Notes: generated by a model not told the origin, from the sequence alone. Numbered from the stretch's first letter, positions 41,667 to 50,592 are shown. The stretch is 64,000 nucleotides of DNA from Devosia riboflavina (GCF_000743575.1 NZ_JQGC01000035.1:1-64000); one strand, 5' to 3'. Made by a program: numbers and translations.

Positions 41667-43166
41667 TCAAACCCGACCATACCGGCGCTTCAAATGCGCC
41701 TTGAAGAAATCGGCATTGAGCGGCTCGCCCGTCGCCCGCGTAATCAGGTCCGGCGTCGAATAGCGCGATGCGGCCTGCCAGATATTGTCCGAGCGCCACT
41801 GATTGATCGCCCCAAACTCGCCCTGGCGCATCTGCGCCCGCGCATCGGGCACGGCCTTTTCCATCGCCGCCCATTGCTGCGCCGCGATCATGGCGCCCAG
41901 CGTATAGCTCGGGAAATATCCAAAGGCGCCACCCGGCCAATGCACATCCTGCATCGGCCCGTCCTTGGGATCGTTGACGGTCGAAATCCCGAGATATTCC
42001 GTCATCTTGGCGTCCCAGGCCTCCGGAATCTGGCTCGCTTCCAGCTTGCCCGACACCAGCTCCTGTTCCAGCTCGTAGCGCAGGATAACGTGTAGCGGAT
42101 AGGTGACCTCGTCGGCGTCGACGCGAATATAGCCGCGCTCGACATGGTTCACCTCATTAAGAATGTCAGCGATCTCCCAGCCGGGAATCGCATCCTCGCC
42201 AAGATGCTGACCGACCAGTGGCAGCAGGTATTCCCAGAATTCGGGGCTACGCGAGAGCTGCATTTCCACGAACAGGCTCTGGCTTTCATGCATGCCCATG
42301 CCGCGCGCCTTGCCCAGCGGCCAGTGCGACCAGTCCTTGGGCAGGCCCTGCTCATAAAGCGCATGACCGGTCTCATGCAGCACGCCCATCAGCGAGGACA
42401 AAAATTCGTCCGTCCGATAGCGCGTGGTCATGCGCACGTCGGTCGGCACGCCGCCACAGAAGGGGTGATGCGATACGGCCAGCGAGCCATGAGTGAAATC
42501 AAAGCCCACCGCCCGCATGGCGGCGAGCCCGAGTTCGCGCTGCTTTTCGATCGGGTAGGGGCCGTTCAACGCCTTGCGAGGGCGCTTGGCCAACCGCTCC
42601 TCCTGCACCGCCAAAGCCTCGGGCACAAAATCCTTCAAGAAGCTCTTCAAATCCGCAAAAATCGGATCGATCCCGGTTACGCGATTGCCCGGATCATATT
42701 GATCCATAAGGGCATCATAGGGTTCTAGCTTGAGCACATCGGCCCGCAACTGTGCCTCTTCGCGCACCAGCGCCACGACCCCTTCGAGCGCCGGCAGAAA
42801 CGTGTCCCAATCGCCCTTGGCCCGCAGGTCACGCCAGAGCTGCTCCGAACGCATGGTCGCCGCCGTCCGCCGCTCGACGAACTCAGTGGGCAGGCACGTC
42901 GCATTGATATAGCTGCGCTCGAACTCGCCCACGGCCAGTTTCTGGTCCGCATCGAGATCTTCGCTCTTGGCCTTGGCAATCCACTCGCCGATCTCAGGCG
43001 CCGTTGCCTGTGCGTGGTACATGCCGGCCAGATTCGCCATGGCCTCGGCGCGCTTGTCGCCACCCCCCACCGCCATATGCGTCGCCTCGTCGGCCCCGAG
43101 AATGGACAGCGCGTGCTCGAGCGCCTCCAGCTTGCGGCCGAGGGAATCGAGTTTCTGGAAGGACAT
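41667..43166 (-). CDS. M32-family (Taq-type) metallocarboxypeptidase
   Basis: A 499-residue cytoplasmic zinc peptidase removing C-terminal residues from peptides. The zinc site is LMGVLHETGHALYEQ (His264-Glu265-x2-His268) with the third ligand in GMGMHESQSLFVE. Length and motifs are those of the family. ATG 43166 is the start. It is monocistronic and flanked by two direct copies of a palindromic repeat. Confidence 0.96.
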   Translation of the reverse strand: MSFQKLDSLGRKLEALEHALSILGADEATHMAVGGGDKRAEAMANLAGMYHAQATAPEIGEWIAKAKSEDLDADQKLAVGEFERSYINATCLPTEFVERRTAATMRSEQLWRDLRAKGDWDTFLPALEGVVALVREEAQLRADVLKLEPYDALMDQYDPGNRVTGIDPIFADLKSFLKDFVPEALAVQEERLAKRPRKALNGPYPIEKQRELGLAAMRAVGFDFTHGSLAVSHHPFCGGVPTDVRMTTRYRTDEFLSSLMGVLHETGHALYEQGLPKDWSHWPLGKARGMGMHESQSLFVEMQLSRSPEFWEYLLPLVGQHLGEDAIPGWEIADILNEVNHVERGYIRVDADEVTYPLHVILRYELEQELVSGKLEASQIPEAWDAKMTEYLGISTVNDPKDGPMQDVHWPGGAFGYFPSYTLGAMIAAQQWAAMEKAVPDARAQMRQGEFGAINQWRSDNIWQAASRYSTPDLITRATGEPLNADFFKAHLKRRYGRV

Positions 43167-43323
43167 GGATCAGTCTCCTAAAGGTCGGGAGATGTTTTCC
43201 ATAGGCGGGGCAGGGGATCAAGGTTGCTGCGCTCGATCTCATTCCGACGAAAACAGAGCTTCCGGTTTTCGTAGAATTGACACGGTGAGCCGACAGGGAA
43301 CGAAGCTGCCAAGCACTCGATGG

Positions 43324-43426
43324 ACACCCTCCCCTTGACGGGGAGGGTTGGGGAGGGGTGTTCACGCATTCGACTTTTGTGGCTCCCGCACCCCCTCCCA
43401 ACCTCCCCCGTCAAGGGGGAGGTGCC
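43324..43426. repeat. Palindromic repeat, copy B
   Basis: 103-bp copy of the element at 41531, same orientation, on the other side of the carboxypeptidase gene. The region 43167-43491 has no gene. Confidence 0.9.
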
Positions 43427-43452
43427 ACCGAATTCGCTATGGCGAATTCGGT
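43427..43452. repeat. 11-bp perfect palindrome beside repeat copy B
   Basis: ACCGAATTCGC and GCGAATTCGGT around the loop TATG, directly abutting copy B. There is no U-tract. It is absent next to copy A. Confidence 0.75.
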
Positions 43453-43491
43453 TGGGGCCGGCGCGTGAGGGCAAATCGTCCAAAAGGGGAA

Positions 43492-43641
43492 CTACTTCTC
43501 CTCGTCCCGCTTTCCAAACGCCGCGCCCATCCCCGCACCAATCGCAATCCCGATTCCAACCCCCAGTGCCAGATTGTCGATTGCCGCGCCAATCGCAGCG
43601 CCGATGCCCACCCCGATTGCAATGCCCATAGCCATGCTCAT
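43492..43641 (-). CDS. Small glycine-zipper membrane protein
   Basis: A 49-residue protein almost wholly made of Gly/Ala/Ile zippers (GIAIGVGIGAAIGAAID and GVGIGIAIGAGMGAAFG) ending KRDEEK. It probably forms a hairpin of two short membrane helices. ATG 43641 is one of three close ATGs. Function unknown. Confidence 0.6.
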   Translation of the reverse strand: MSMAMGIAIGVGIGAAIGAAIDNLALGVGIGIAIGAGMGAAFGKRDEEK

Positions 43642-43698
43642 GTCGCTATCCTTGCTGGTCCCCAAAAGCCGAACCCCTTGGATCACATGCGGTTCCCC

Positions 43699-43734
43699 AA
43701 AAAGGGCAGAGGCGCAGCCGGGGAGCTGCGCCTC
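43699..43734 (-). terminator. Terminator of flgF-flgG-flgA-flgH
   Basis: GAGGCGCAGC and GCTGCGCCTC form a perfect 10-bp stem; on the minus strand it is followed by TGCCCTTTTT. Confidence 0.85.
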
Positions 43735-43840
43735 GTATAGGCCGTATGGCTTCTGCCGATCGGCCGGGCGACCCTTCTGGATCGGCCCGGGGGAACGGCG
43801 GCACGCAATGGGGACGACGCGCCGCCGAATTCTGTAATTC

Positions 43841-44578
43841 TTAGAAGGGCAGGATCGCGTCGAGGACCTGCTGGCCGTAGCGCGGCTGCTGCACGTCGGT
43901 GATCTGGCCGCGGCCGCCGTAGGAAATGCGGGCTTCGGCGATCTTGGTCGAGGCGATGGTGTTATTCGCCTGGATGTCCGACGGGCGCACGATGCCCGAG
44001 ACGATCAGGTCGCGAACCTCAAAATTCACGCGCACTTCCTGCCGGCCTTCAATCACGAGGTTGCCGTTGGGCAAAACCTGGGTGATCACCGCGGCAATCG
44101 AGGTTTCGAGTGCTTCGGAGCGGTTCACCGAGCCGGCGCCGGCATCGTTGATGCCCGAGGTCAGGTCGATGGCCGCCGACGGGTCGATGGTGCCGCCCGA
44201 AAGGTTGTCCACGGCCGCCCCGAAGATGCCGCCCATGCCGGCCGAATTGGTCGAAGACCGGTTACGGTTGGTCGTGTTGCTGATCTTGGCGCTGTCGTCG
44301 ACCAGGACCTTGACGGTCAGGATGTCGCCGACGCGATGGGCGCGCTCGTCCTTGAAGAAGCCGCGGGCAGAGGTGCGGTAGAGCGAGTTCGACTGATAAG
44401 TGTCGGCCATCGGTTCCGGCATCGGCATGCGGACCGGCTGGTAGCCGGCGAGCGTCGTCGGGTCCTGAATCTGCGTCAGCGGCGGAGCGTTCCCGACATT
44501 GGCGAGGCGGTCCATGGTGTTGCAGCCGGCCAGCGCTACCGTCAGGGTAAGAAGAGTGGCGATCTTGAAGGTCTTCAT
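43841..44578 (-). CDS. flgH: Flagellar L-ring lipoprotein FlgH
   Basis: A 245-residue outer-membrane ring protein. The lipobox LTVALAGC places the lipidated Cys at about residue 19. The conserved NSLYRTSARGFFKDERAHRVGDILTV (in part), SSTNSAGMGGIFG and RPSDIQANNTI segments are present. Last gene of the flgFGAH operon. Confidence 0.95.
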   Translation of the reverse strand: MKTFKIATLLTLTVALAGCNTMDRLANVGNAPPLTQIQDPTTLAGYQPVRMPMPEPMADTYQSNSLYRTSARGFFKDERAHRVGDILTVKVLVDDSAKISNTTNRNRSSTNSAGMGGIFGAAVDNLSGGTIDPSAAIDLTSGINDAGAGSVNRSEALETSIAAVITQVLPNGNLVIEGRQEVRVNFEVRDLIVSGIVRPSDIQANNTIASTKIAEARISYGGRGQITDVQQPRYGQQVLDAILPF

Positions 44579-44593
44579 AGCTTTCGATCCCGA

Positions 44594-45541
44594 TTAGAGG
44601 CCGGCGAGCGTCACGGGTGCACCGGTCACTTCGACCGTACCCGGCGCAACGGCCGTCGCGCTGATCACGCGCTTGGACATGAGATTGAGCACCTGCAGGC
44701 TGGAGCCGCGGCTGGCGCCGGTGATGGCCTGGCCTTTGACCGTCAGGGTCAGGGGGCCACGCCGATACATGATGGTCACGAGGTCGTTCTTGGCGACGGC
44801 GAGGGGCGCGCTGACATCGGAAAGACGCAGCAGCATGCCCTCGCGGCTCTGGCGGTTGAGCGCCATGCCGACAAGCTGCTCGATGGGAGCGAAAGCATAG
44901 GCATTGGCCTGTCCTGCCGGCACCGGGCTCATGACGATGTGCTCAGGCAGGAGGATCGTGCCGGCCGGCAGATTGGCCGCCAGATGCGGCATTTCCACCG
45001 TCATGTCGATCGTGCCGGTCAGGTCGAGCACGCGGCTATTGTCCGCAAGCAGGAAGCGGGCCGAAAATTCCCGGCCGCCCGCGGTATAGCGCAGGCCATC
45101 GAGCCGCACGGCGACACCGCCGGTCGAAACCTGGATGGGGTCGATGAAGCGCGAAAACTGCACCGTGGTGTTGACGCCGGGACCCAGCAGGCCGCGGGCC
45201 GAAAGGTCCGCCATCACCAGGTCCTTGAGCTGGGCTTCATCCACGATCATGCCGGCACGCGTCACATTCACTGCCGAAAGGCCATTGGCCTCGAAGCTGT
45301 TGATGCCGATACGGGCGGCAGCGGCGCGGATGGCTGAAATATCCACCTTGCCCGTCGTGCCCGGAGCCGGGGCGCTGAAGATCGCCGTCTCGGCCAGCGG
45401 GCCGGCATCATCGAACATGTCGGCCACGGTGACGACCTGGGTAGTCACCGTAATGTCGCCGCGCAGCGCGGGCGCTGCCTCGGCGGTGGCGGCAGTGAGC
45501 GAAAGCATGCTCACCAGGGCCAGTTTGGAAAAGTGGCTCAA
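44594..45541 (-). CDS. flgA: P-ring assembly chaperone FlgA
   Basis: A 315-residue periplasmic protein, at the long end for FlgA. The signal peptide (LALVSMLSLTAATAEA) is followed by a region with GDITVTTQVVTVADMFDDAG, and the C-terminal SAF-like domain contains LVGMALNRQSREGMLLRLSDV and NDLVTIMYRRGPLTLTVKGQAI (in part). The start appears to be TTG 45541 with GGAGG five bases upstream; the first ATG would destroy the signal peptide. It helps FlgI polymerise around the rod. Confidence 0.92.
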   Translation of the reverse strand: MSHFSKLALVSMLSLTAATAEAAPALRGDITVTTQVVTVADMFDDAGPLAETAIFSAPAPGTTGKVDISAIRAAAARIGINSFEANGLSAVNVTRAGMIVDEAQLKDLVMADLSARGLLGPGVNTTVQFSRFIDPIQVSTGGVAVRLDGLRYTAGGREFSARFLLADNSRVLDLTGTIDMTVEMPHLAANLPAGTILLPEHIVMSPVPAGQANAYAFAPIEQLVGMALNRQSREGMLLRLSDVSAPLAVAKNDLVTIMYRRGPLTLTVKGQAITGASRGSSLQVLNLMSKRVISATAVAPGTVEVTGAPVTLAGL

Positions 45542-45553
45542 TCCTGCCTCCTA

Positions 45554-46339
45554 TTACCGGAGCTGGCTCGTGGCCTGCATCATCTGGTCGGCGCCGGAGA
45601 TGACGCGAGCGTTCATCTCGTAAGCGCGCTGCGCGGCGATCAGGTCGGCGATTTCGGTCACCGAATTGACGTTGGCCATTTCCAGATAGTTCTGCAGCAG
45701 GCTGCCATTGCCATCGGCGTTGGGCAGGCCGATCTGGGCCGGGCCGCTGGCGCCGGTTTCGAGGAACAGGTTGTCGCCCATCGATTCCAGGCCCGACTTG
45801 TTCACGAAGCGGGCCACCTGAAGCTGGCCGAGCTGGACGGCATCGCCGCCCGTGCCCACAAAGGCTTCCACGGTGCCGTCGGGCGAGATCGAAACGCCGG
45901 TTGCATCGCCCGGAATGGTGATGCCGCCCGAGATTTCGTAGCCGCTCGAATTGACCAGCGTGCCGTCCTGATTGCGCTCGAAGGAGCCGTCACGGGTATA
46001 GGCGGTGCGGCCGTCGGGCAGGTCGACCATGAAGAAGCCTTCGCCGCGCACCGCGACGTCGAGTTCGCGCTCGGTCGGGTTGACGCTGCCCTGGCTCATC
46101 ACGCGCGGCGTTGCGACAGTGCGCACACCCGAGCCGATTTCAAGGCCCGCCGGCACCAACGTGCCCTGGTCCGAGGTCTGCGACCCGGCGCGGGAAATCT
46201 GCTGGTAGAGCAGGTCTTCAAACTCGGCGCGCTGGCGCTTGAAGCCCGGCGTGCGCATGTTGGCGATATTGTTGGAAATGACTTCGACATTGCGTTCCTG
46301 CGCGCTCATGCCGGTCGATGCGATGTAGAGAGCTTTCAT
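45554..46339 (-). CDS. flgG: Distal rod protein FlgG
   Basis: A 261-residue rod subunit of canonical length. The N-terminal MKALYIASTGMSAQERNVEV and NNIANMRTPGFKRQRAEF and the C-terminal YLEMANVNSVTEIADLI, AQRAYEMNARVI helices are diagnostic. Second gene after flgF, 14 bp apart. Confidence 0.97.
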   Translation of the reverse strand: MKALYIASTGMSAQERNVEVISNNIANMRTPGFKRQRAEFEDLLYQQISRAGSQTSDQGTLVPAGLEIGSGVRTVATPRVMSQGSVNPTERELDVAVRGEGFFMVDLPDGRTAYTRDGSFERNQDGTLVNSSGYEISGGITIPGDATGVSISPDGTVEAFVGTGGDAVQLGQLQVARFVNKSGLESMGDNLFLETGASGPAQIGLPNADGNGSLLQNYLEMANVNSVTEIADLIAAQRAYEMNARVISGADQMMQATSQLR

Positions 46340-46353
46340 GGCGGGTCCTAATG

Positions 46354-47094
46354 TCAGGCGGAAACGGAGCCGAGGCGCTTGATGGCATCGCGACGCATGT
46401 CGTCTTGCTTCTGGCCCAGCGAGGCGATGGATTCGTAGGCGCGGGTCACGCGGATCATTTCCGCCATTTCCGCCACGCCCGAGACGTTGGACTTTTCGGT
46501 AAAGCCCTGCAGCACGCGTGAATTGGTGGCCGGGATCGGCGTGCCACCGGACATCAGGTTATTGCCCTCGCGGGTCAGCGCCTGGACTTCTTCGAATTCG
46601 ACGATGCGGAGGCGCCCCTTGGCGCCGGCGCTGGAAGAGATCGAGCCGTCGGCACCGACGCGGATGTCGGTTTCTTCGGGGCCGAACTGGATCTGGCCGC
46701 CATCGCCCAAGACCGGATTGCCGGAAAGGTCGACCAGCGTGCCTTCATTGTTGATCTGGAAGGCGCCACCGCGCGTCCAGCGTTCTCCCGCTGCCGTCTG
46801 CACCGTGAAGAAGCCTTCGCCGCTGATGGCAAGGTCGAGGGGCGCATCGGTCTGAACCATGGCGCCATCGGAGAAGTCCTGGATGGTTGCCCAGTCCTGG
46901 ACATAGGAAAGAGTACGATCGTCGCCCGAGAAGTCGCCATGGGCCGCGACTGGCATCTTGTATTCTTCGAACAGCAGTTGTTCGGCCTTGAAGCCCGTCG
47001 TGTTAACGTTGGCGATATTGTTCGCCACCATGTCCATGTGGCGCTGCAGCGCCATCTGGCGCGACAGGCTTATGAGTTGTGCGTTCTCGATCAT
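46354..47094 (-). CDS. flgF: Proximal rod protein FlgF
   Basis: A 246-residue rod subunit with SRQMALQRHMDMVANNIANV and NTTGFKAEQLLFEEY at the N-terminus and SNVSGVAEMAEMIRVTRAYES at the C-terminus. ATG 47094 follows GGGGATCGAG; the longer open frame is ignored. First gene of flgFGAH, under the sigma-54-type promoter at 47164. Confidence 0.95.
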   Translation of the reverse strand: MIENAQLISLSRQMALQRHMDMVANNIANVNTTGFKAEQLLFEEYKMPVAAHGDFSGDDRTLSYVQDWATIQDFSDGAMVQTDAPLDLAISGEGFFTVQTAAGERWTRGGAFQINNEGTLVDLSGNPVLGDGGQIQFGPEETDIRVGADGSISSSAGAKGRLRIVEFEEVQALTREGNNLMSGGTPIPATNSRVLQGFTEKSNVSGVAEMAEMIRVTRAYESIASLGQKQDDMRRDAIKRLGSVSA

Positions 47095-47163
47095 CTCGAT
47101 CCCCGGTTTCGTAAGTCCCCGAGATGGCCTGCTTCCCCAAGCCTGCCGCCTCGCTTCTCGAAT

Positions 47164-47179
47164 TGCAGAAACCATGCCA
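47164..47179 (-). promoter_or_regulatory. Sigma-54-type promoter of flgF
   Basis: On the minus strand TGGCATGGTTTCTGCA matches TGGCAY-N5-YTGCA with exact spacing. Transcription would begin near 47153, about 59 bases before flgF. Confidence 0.8.
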
Positions 47180-47297
47180 GATCAACAAGACGTGTAATTT
47201 CAACATCTTATCTTGGGGTCTGGGTTAATTCTGCCGGGGACGCTTTGGGGCTGGCGGCAATAACTGCTCGGCAGAACTTGCCGGGTTGGAGCCAAAA

Positions 47298-47312
47298 GTA
47301 ACCAGTCATTAA
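47298..47312 (+). promoter_or_regulatory. CtrA-type box upstream of fliL-fliM
   Basis: GTAA-CCAGTCA-TTAA, seven of eight conserved bases of TTAA-N7-TTAA, followed by CC. It lies 70 bp before fliL. A GGCA half-site follows at 47320. fliLM is CtrA-controlled in Caulobacter. Confidence 0.65.
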
Positions 47313-47381
47313 CCAAGATGGCATTAGGTGGACGTGCGGCCGGAATCGTCTGGTCTCACGACTATCCTTTGCGGGGGCATT

Positions 47382-47903
47382 ATGGCGACGGAAGCGGAAG
47401 TTGGCGGTGAAGCGCCAGCCAAGAAGGGCATAAACAAGCTCTTCATCATCATTGGTGCTGCGGTTGTCGTAGTCCTCTTGGCCGGTGCCGGCCTATTCTT
47501 CTTCATGTCCTCGGGTAGCTCTGCTCCGGCGGCTACGGAGGGGCATGGCGCGACTGCCGAGGCCGGCGCAGCCGGCGAGCACGGGGCAGGGGCTCCCGAT
47601 ACCTTCATCTTCAATCTCGAACCGATGATGGTGAATCTGCAGAGCGTCGACGGCGTCCAGAACTACATGAAGCTCACGGTGGCGCTCGAAGTGGCCGATG
47701 AGGCCATGATGACCGAGATCCAGCCGCGGCTTGCCAAGGTCATCGACGCCTTCCAGGTCTATATGCGCGAATTGCGCAAGTCCGACCTCGAGGGCTCGGC
47801 CGGCGTCTATCGTCTCAAGGAAGAACTGCTGCGCCGCGTCAATCTCGCGGTCTACCCGGCGCGCATCGAAAGCATTCTCTTCAAGGAAATCCTGGTGCAG
47901 TGA
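47382..47903 (+). CDS. fliL: Flagellar basal-body protein FliL
   Basis: A 173-residue inner-membrane protein: short cytoplasmic N-terminus, one membrane segment (LFIIIGAAVVVVLLAGAGLFFFM, in part), a linker rich in His, Gly, Ala and Glu (EGHGATAEAGAAGEHGAG), then the periplasmic FliL domain (FIFNLEPMMVNLQ, YMKLTVALEV, YPARIESILFKEILVQ). It supports stator function. ATG 47382 has GGGGG upstream. First in fliL-fliM-DUF6468-motE. Confidence 0.93.
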   Translation: MATEAEVGGEAPAKKGINKLFIIIGAAVVVVLLAGAGLFFFMSSGSSAPAATEGHGATAEAGAAGEHGAGAPDTFIFNLEPMMVNLQSVDGVQNYMKLTVALEVADEAMMTEIQPRLAKVIDAFQVYMRELRKSDLEGSAGVYRLKEELLRRVNLAVYPARIESILFKEILVQ

Positions 47904-49069
47904 TGGCTGGTCCTTCCGATCAAGACAAACTCTCGGAAGACTGGGGCCTCGATACCATCGACGCCGCGAGCTCTTCCTTCGATATCCCGGGCGAGGATGG
48001 CGGCGAAGAAGACTGGGCCGCCATGCTCAAGGCCAGCCAGGATGCTGCTGCCGATGGCGGCGTGGATCGTGTGCTCAATCAGGACGAGATCGACAATCTC
48101 CTCGGCTTCGATGCGGCCACGGCAAGCAATGTCGAGCTGAGCGGCGTCCAGGCGCTCATCAACAATGCGCTCGTCAGCTACGAGCGTCTGCCGATGCTCG
48201 AAATCGTCTTCGACCGCCTCGTGCGTCTGGCGACGACTTCGCTGCGCAACTTTACCTCCGACAACGTGGAAGTCTCGCTCGACTCCATCTCGTCGGTGCG
48301 CTTCGGCGACTATCTCAATTCCATCCCGCTGCCGGCCATTCTTTCGGTCATCAAGGCCGAGGAATGGGAGAATTACGGCCTCCTCACCGTCGACTCCAAC
48401 CTCATCTATTCGATGATCGACGTGCTTCTGGGTGGTCGCCGCAGCGGCGTTACCGTGCGCATCGAGGGCCGTCCCTATACGACCATCGAGCAGGCGCTGG
48501 CCCAGCGTCTCATCGAAGTGATCCTCGAAGACACTAAGCGTGCCTTCGAGCCGGTCACCCAGATCAATTTCAAGCTCGAGCGCATGGAAACCAATCCGCG
48601 CTTCGCAGCCATCTCCCGGCCGAACAATGCCGCGATCCTGATCGAACTTCGCATCGAAATGGACGATCGCGGCGGCAAGGTCGAAATCCTTCTGCCCTAC
48701 GCCACCATCGAACCCATCCGCGAACAGCTCCTGCAGATGTTCATGGGTGAAAAGTTCGGCCGCGACCCGATCTGGGAAGGGCACCTGGCGACGGAAATCT
48801 ACCAGGCCGACGTCGAGATCGACGCGGTCCTGCATGAACAGGAACTGCCGCTGTCGCGCCTTCTGGCGCTCAATGTCGGTGACACTGTGATGTTCGAGCG
48901 TTCGCCGAGCGATCCGGTGCTGCTGCGCTGCGGCGATGTCGAGCTGACCGAGGCCGTCATGGGCCATATCGGAAATTACGTTTCAGTGCGGGTCACCCGC
49001 CCCCTCAATCCGCCCAAGGTCACAATGGCGGCATTCGAGGCGATTGATGAATCTATGGAAGGTCGATGA
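47903..49069 (+). CDS. fliM: Flagellar motor switch protein FliM
   Basis: A 388-residue C-ring protein. The N-terminal NQDEIDNLLGF is the CheY-P-binding type motif, preceded by an acidic extension of about 55 residues (DWGLDTIDAASSSFDIPGED) longer than usual. The middle domain (YERLPMLEIVFDRL, LDSISSVRFGDYL) and the C-terminal SpoA-like domain (ELPLSRLLALNVGDTVMFE) are intact. The ATG shares a base with the fliL TGA. Confidence 0.95.
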   Translation: MAGPSDQDKLSEDWGLDTIDAASSSFDIPGEDGGEEDWAAMLKASQDAAADGGVDRVLNQDEIDNLLGFDAATASNVELSGVQALINNALVSYERLPMLEIVFDRLVRLATTSLRNFTSDNVEVSLDSISSVRFGDYLNSIPLPAILSVIKAEEWENYGLLTVDSNLIYSMIDVLLGGRRSGVTVRIEGRPYTTIEQALAQRLIEVILEDTKRAFEPVTQINFKLERMETNPRFAAISRPNNAAILIELRIEMDDRGGKVEILLPYATIEPIREQLLQMFMGEKFGRDPIWEGHLATEIYQADVEIDAVLHEQELPLSRLLALNVGDTVMFERSPSDPVLLRCGDVELTEAVMGHIGNYVSVRVTRPLNPPKVTMAAFEAIDESMEGR

Positions 49070-49533
49070 TGTTGGGCTTGTCGATGGGATTGTTCATTGA
49101 AGCTGCGGTTGCGGTGCTCATGGCGCTTACCCTGGGCTATTGCGTTATTCTCAACCGCCGCCTGGCACACCTGCATGCCGACCGGGAGGCGCTCAAGCTG
49201 ATGGTCGGCGATCTGGTGACGGCGACAAACCTTGCCAACCAGGCCATCAAGGAGCTCAAGGCCACCGCCGTCGAAGCGGACATGACCCTGAGTTCGCGCC
49301 TCGAAGAAGCTGAGCGTTTCGGCATCGAACTGGCAAACCACGTCAATGCCGGCGCTGCCATGATGCAGCGCATCGTGCGCCTCACCAATGTTGCCCGCCA
49401 GCATCCCGTGCTGGCAACGCCCACCCAGGCCGCCGAACAGGCCGACCGCATGGATGGCAAGCAGCCCAACAAGGTCCGTGCCGCGCTCGAACAGCTTACG
49501 ACGCGCGTCAGTAATCGTGGAGTTGCCGCGTGA
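49066..49533 (+). CDS. DUF6468 flagellar-operon protein
   Basis: A 155-residue protein with an N-terminal membrane segment (GLFIEAAVAVLMALTLGYCVIL, in part) followed by a helical cytoplasmic or periplasmic domain (LHADREALKLMVGDLVTAT). It matches the DUF6468 proteins encoded after fliM in alphaproteobacteria. Start overlaps the fliM stop by four bases. Role unknown, presumably motor-related. Confidence 0.78.
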   Translation: MMLGLSMGLFIEAAVAVLMALTLGYCVILNRRLAHLHADREALKLMVGDLVTATNLANQAIKELKATAVEADMTLSSRLEEAERFGIELANHVNAGAAMMQRIVRLTNVARQHPVLATPTQAAEQADRMDGKQPNKVRAALEQLTTRVSNRGVAA

Positions 49534-50582
49534 ACCGGATCCGCCTGCTTCCTGTCGTTATCCTGATGGTGGCAGCCCTGCTCGTCCTCAAGACGGTGGG
49601 CCTGGTCACCCAGGGACACTACGCTCTCTCGGGCGTCACGCCGGCCATGGCGGCCGGCGGTGGTGGTGGCGAAGCTGCGGGCGGCCATGGTGGCGGCGCC
49701 GCGGCGCCCGCCGCGATCACAACGCTGCAGCAACCGACGCTTTCGGATGCCGCTCCAACCATGGGTGACACCGCTCCCACGCTCGGCGAGCAGGCCGCAG
49801 CCGAGGCTGGCGGTCACGGCGCTCCGCCCGCTGCCGAAGCGGGTCACGGGGCGCCTCCCGCGCCCGAAGGCGAGCATGCTGCCGCCCCGGCCACCGAAGG
49901 CGAAACGGTGCAGGTTGCCGAAGCCAATGTCGAGGGCGTTCCCGCCGGCGGCGAGCATGGCGGCAGCAATAGCGTTGCCGACTTCAACGCCTGCGCACCG
50001 CGTCCCGTCGGTGAAGTCGAAGGTGGCCAGCTCACGGTCGTGCCGGGCGATTGCCCGCCGCAGGCCGATGCCGTGCCGCAATTGTCGACGCCCACCGGCA
50101 ATGTCGATATCGGCGGCTCCGACCCGACGCTCACCGAGCAGGTTCTGCTCGATCGCCTCGCCGCACGCCGCACCGAGCTCGAAACCTATGAGCAGGAACT
50201 TGCCCTGCGTGCCTCGCTCATCGATGCGGCTGAAAAGCGCGCCAATGAACGCACCGCGACGCTGGAAGCCCTTGAAGCGCAGATCGCGACCCTGGTCGAA
50301 GAGCGCAAGAAGCTCGAAGAAGAGCAGTTCACCGCCATCGTCTCCATGTATCAGACGATGAAGCCCAAGGACGCGGCCGGCATCTTCAACCAGCTCGAGA
50401 TCGATATCCTGGTGCGCGTCGCCAAGATGATGTCGCCGCGCAAGATGGCGCCGATTCTCGCCGCCATGGACACGGTCCGGGCCCAGGAACTGACGGTGCG
50501 ACTCGCCTCCGAGACTTCGGAGAATCCCGAAGAGATGCAGGCGGCCGATCTCGCAGCCTTGCCGCAGATCGTCGGCCAGTAA
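49530..50582 (+). CDS. MotE-like protein (MgtE N-domain) of the motor
   Basis: A 350-residue protein. A signal-anchor (LPVVILMVAALLVLKTVGLV) is followed by a long low-complexity linker rich in Gly, Ala, His, Glu and Pro (residues about 40-150). A coiled coil (AEKRANERTATLEALEAQIA) leads to the conserved C-terminal YQTMKPKDAAGIFNQLEIDI and KMMSPRKMAPILAAMD. This architecture fits MotE, the periplasmic chaperone of MotC in rhizobia. The start is GTG 49530, within GTGA overlapping the previous stop. Confidence 0.75.
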   Translation: MNRIRLLPVVILMVAALLVLKTVGLVTQGHYALSGVTPAMAAGGGGGEAAGGHGGGAAAPAAITTLQQPTLSDAAPTMGDTAPTLGEQAAAEAGGHGAPPAAEAGHGAPPAPEGEHAAAPATEGETVQVAEANVEGVPAGGEHGGSNSVADFNACAPRPVGEVEGGQLTVVPGDCPPQADAVPQLSTPTGNVDIGGSDPTLTEQVLLDRLAARRTELETYEQELALRASLIDAAEKRANERTATLEALEAQIATLVEERKKLEEEQFTAIVSMYQTMKPKDAAGIFNQLEIDILVRVAKMMSPRKMAPILAAMDTVRAQELTVRLASETSENPEEMQAADLAALPQIVGQ

Positions 50583-50592
50583 GCAACCCTGA

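Noticed and set aside
47225..47270. Sigma-54 promoter for fliL
   Set aside because: TGGCGGCAATAACTGC has the GG and GC elements one base too far apart. The CtrA-type box is the better candidate.
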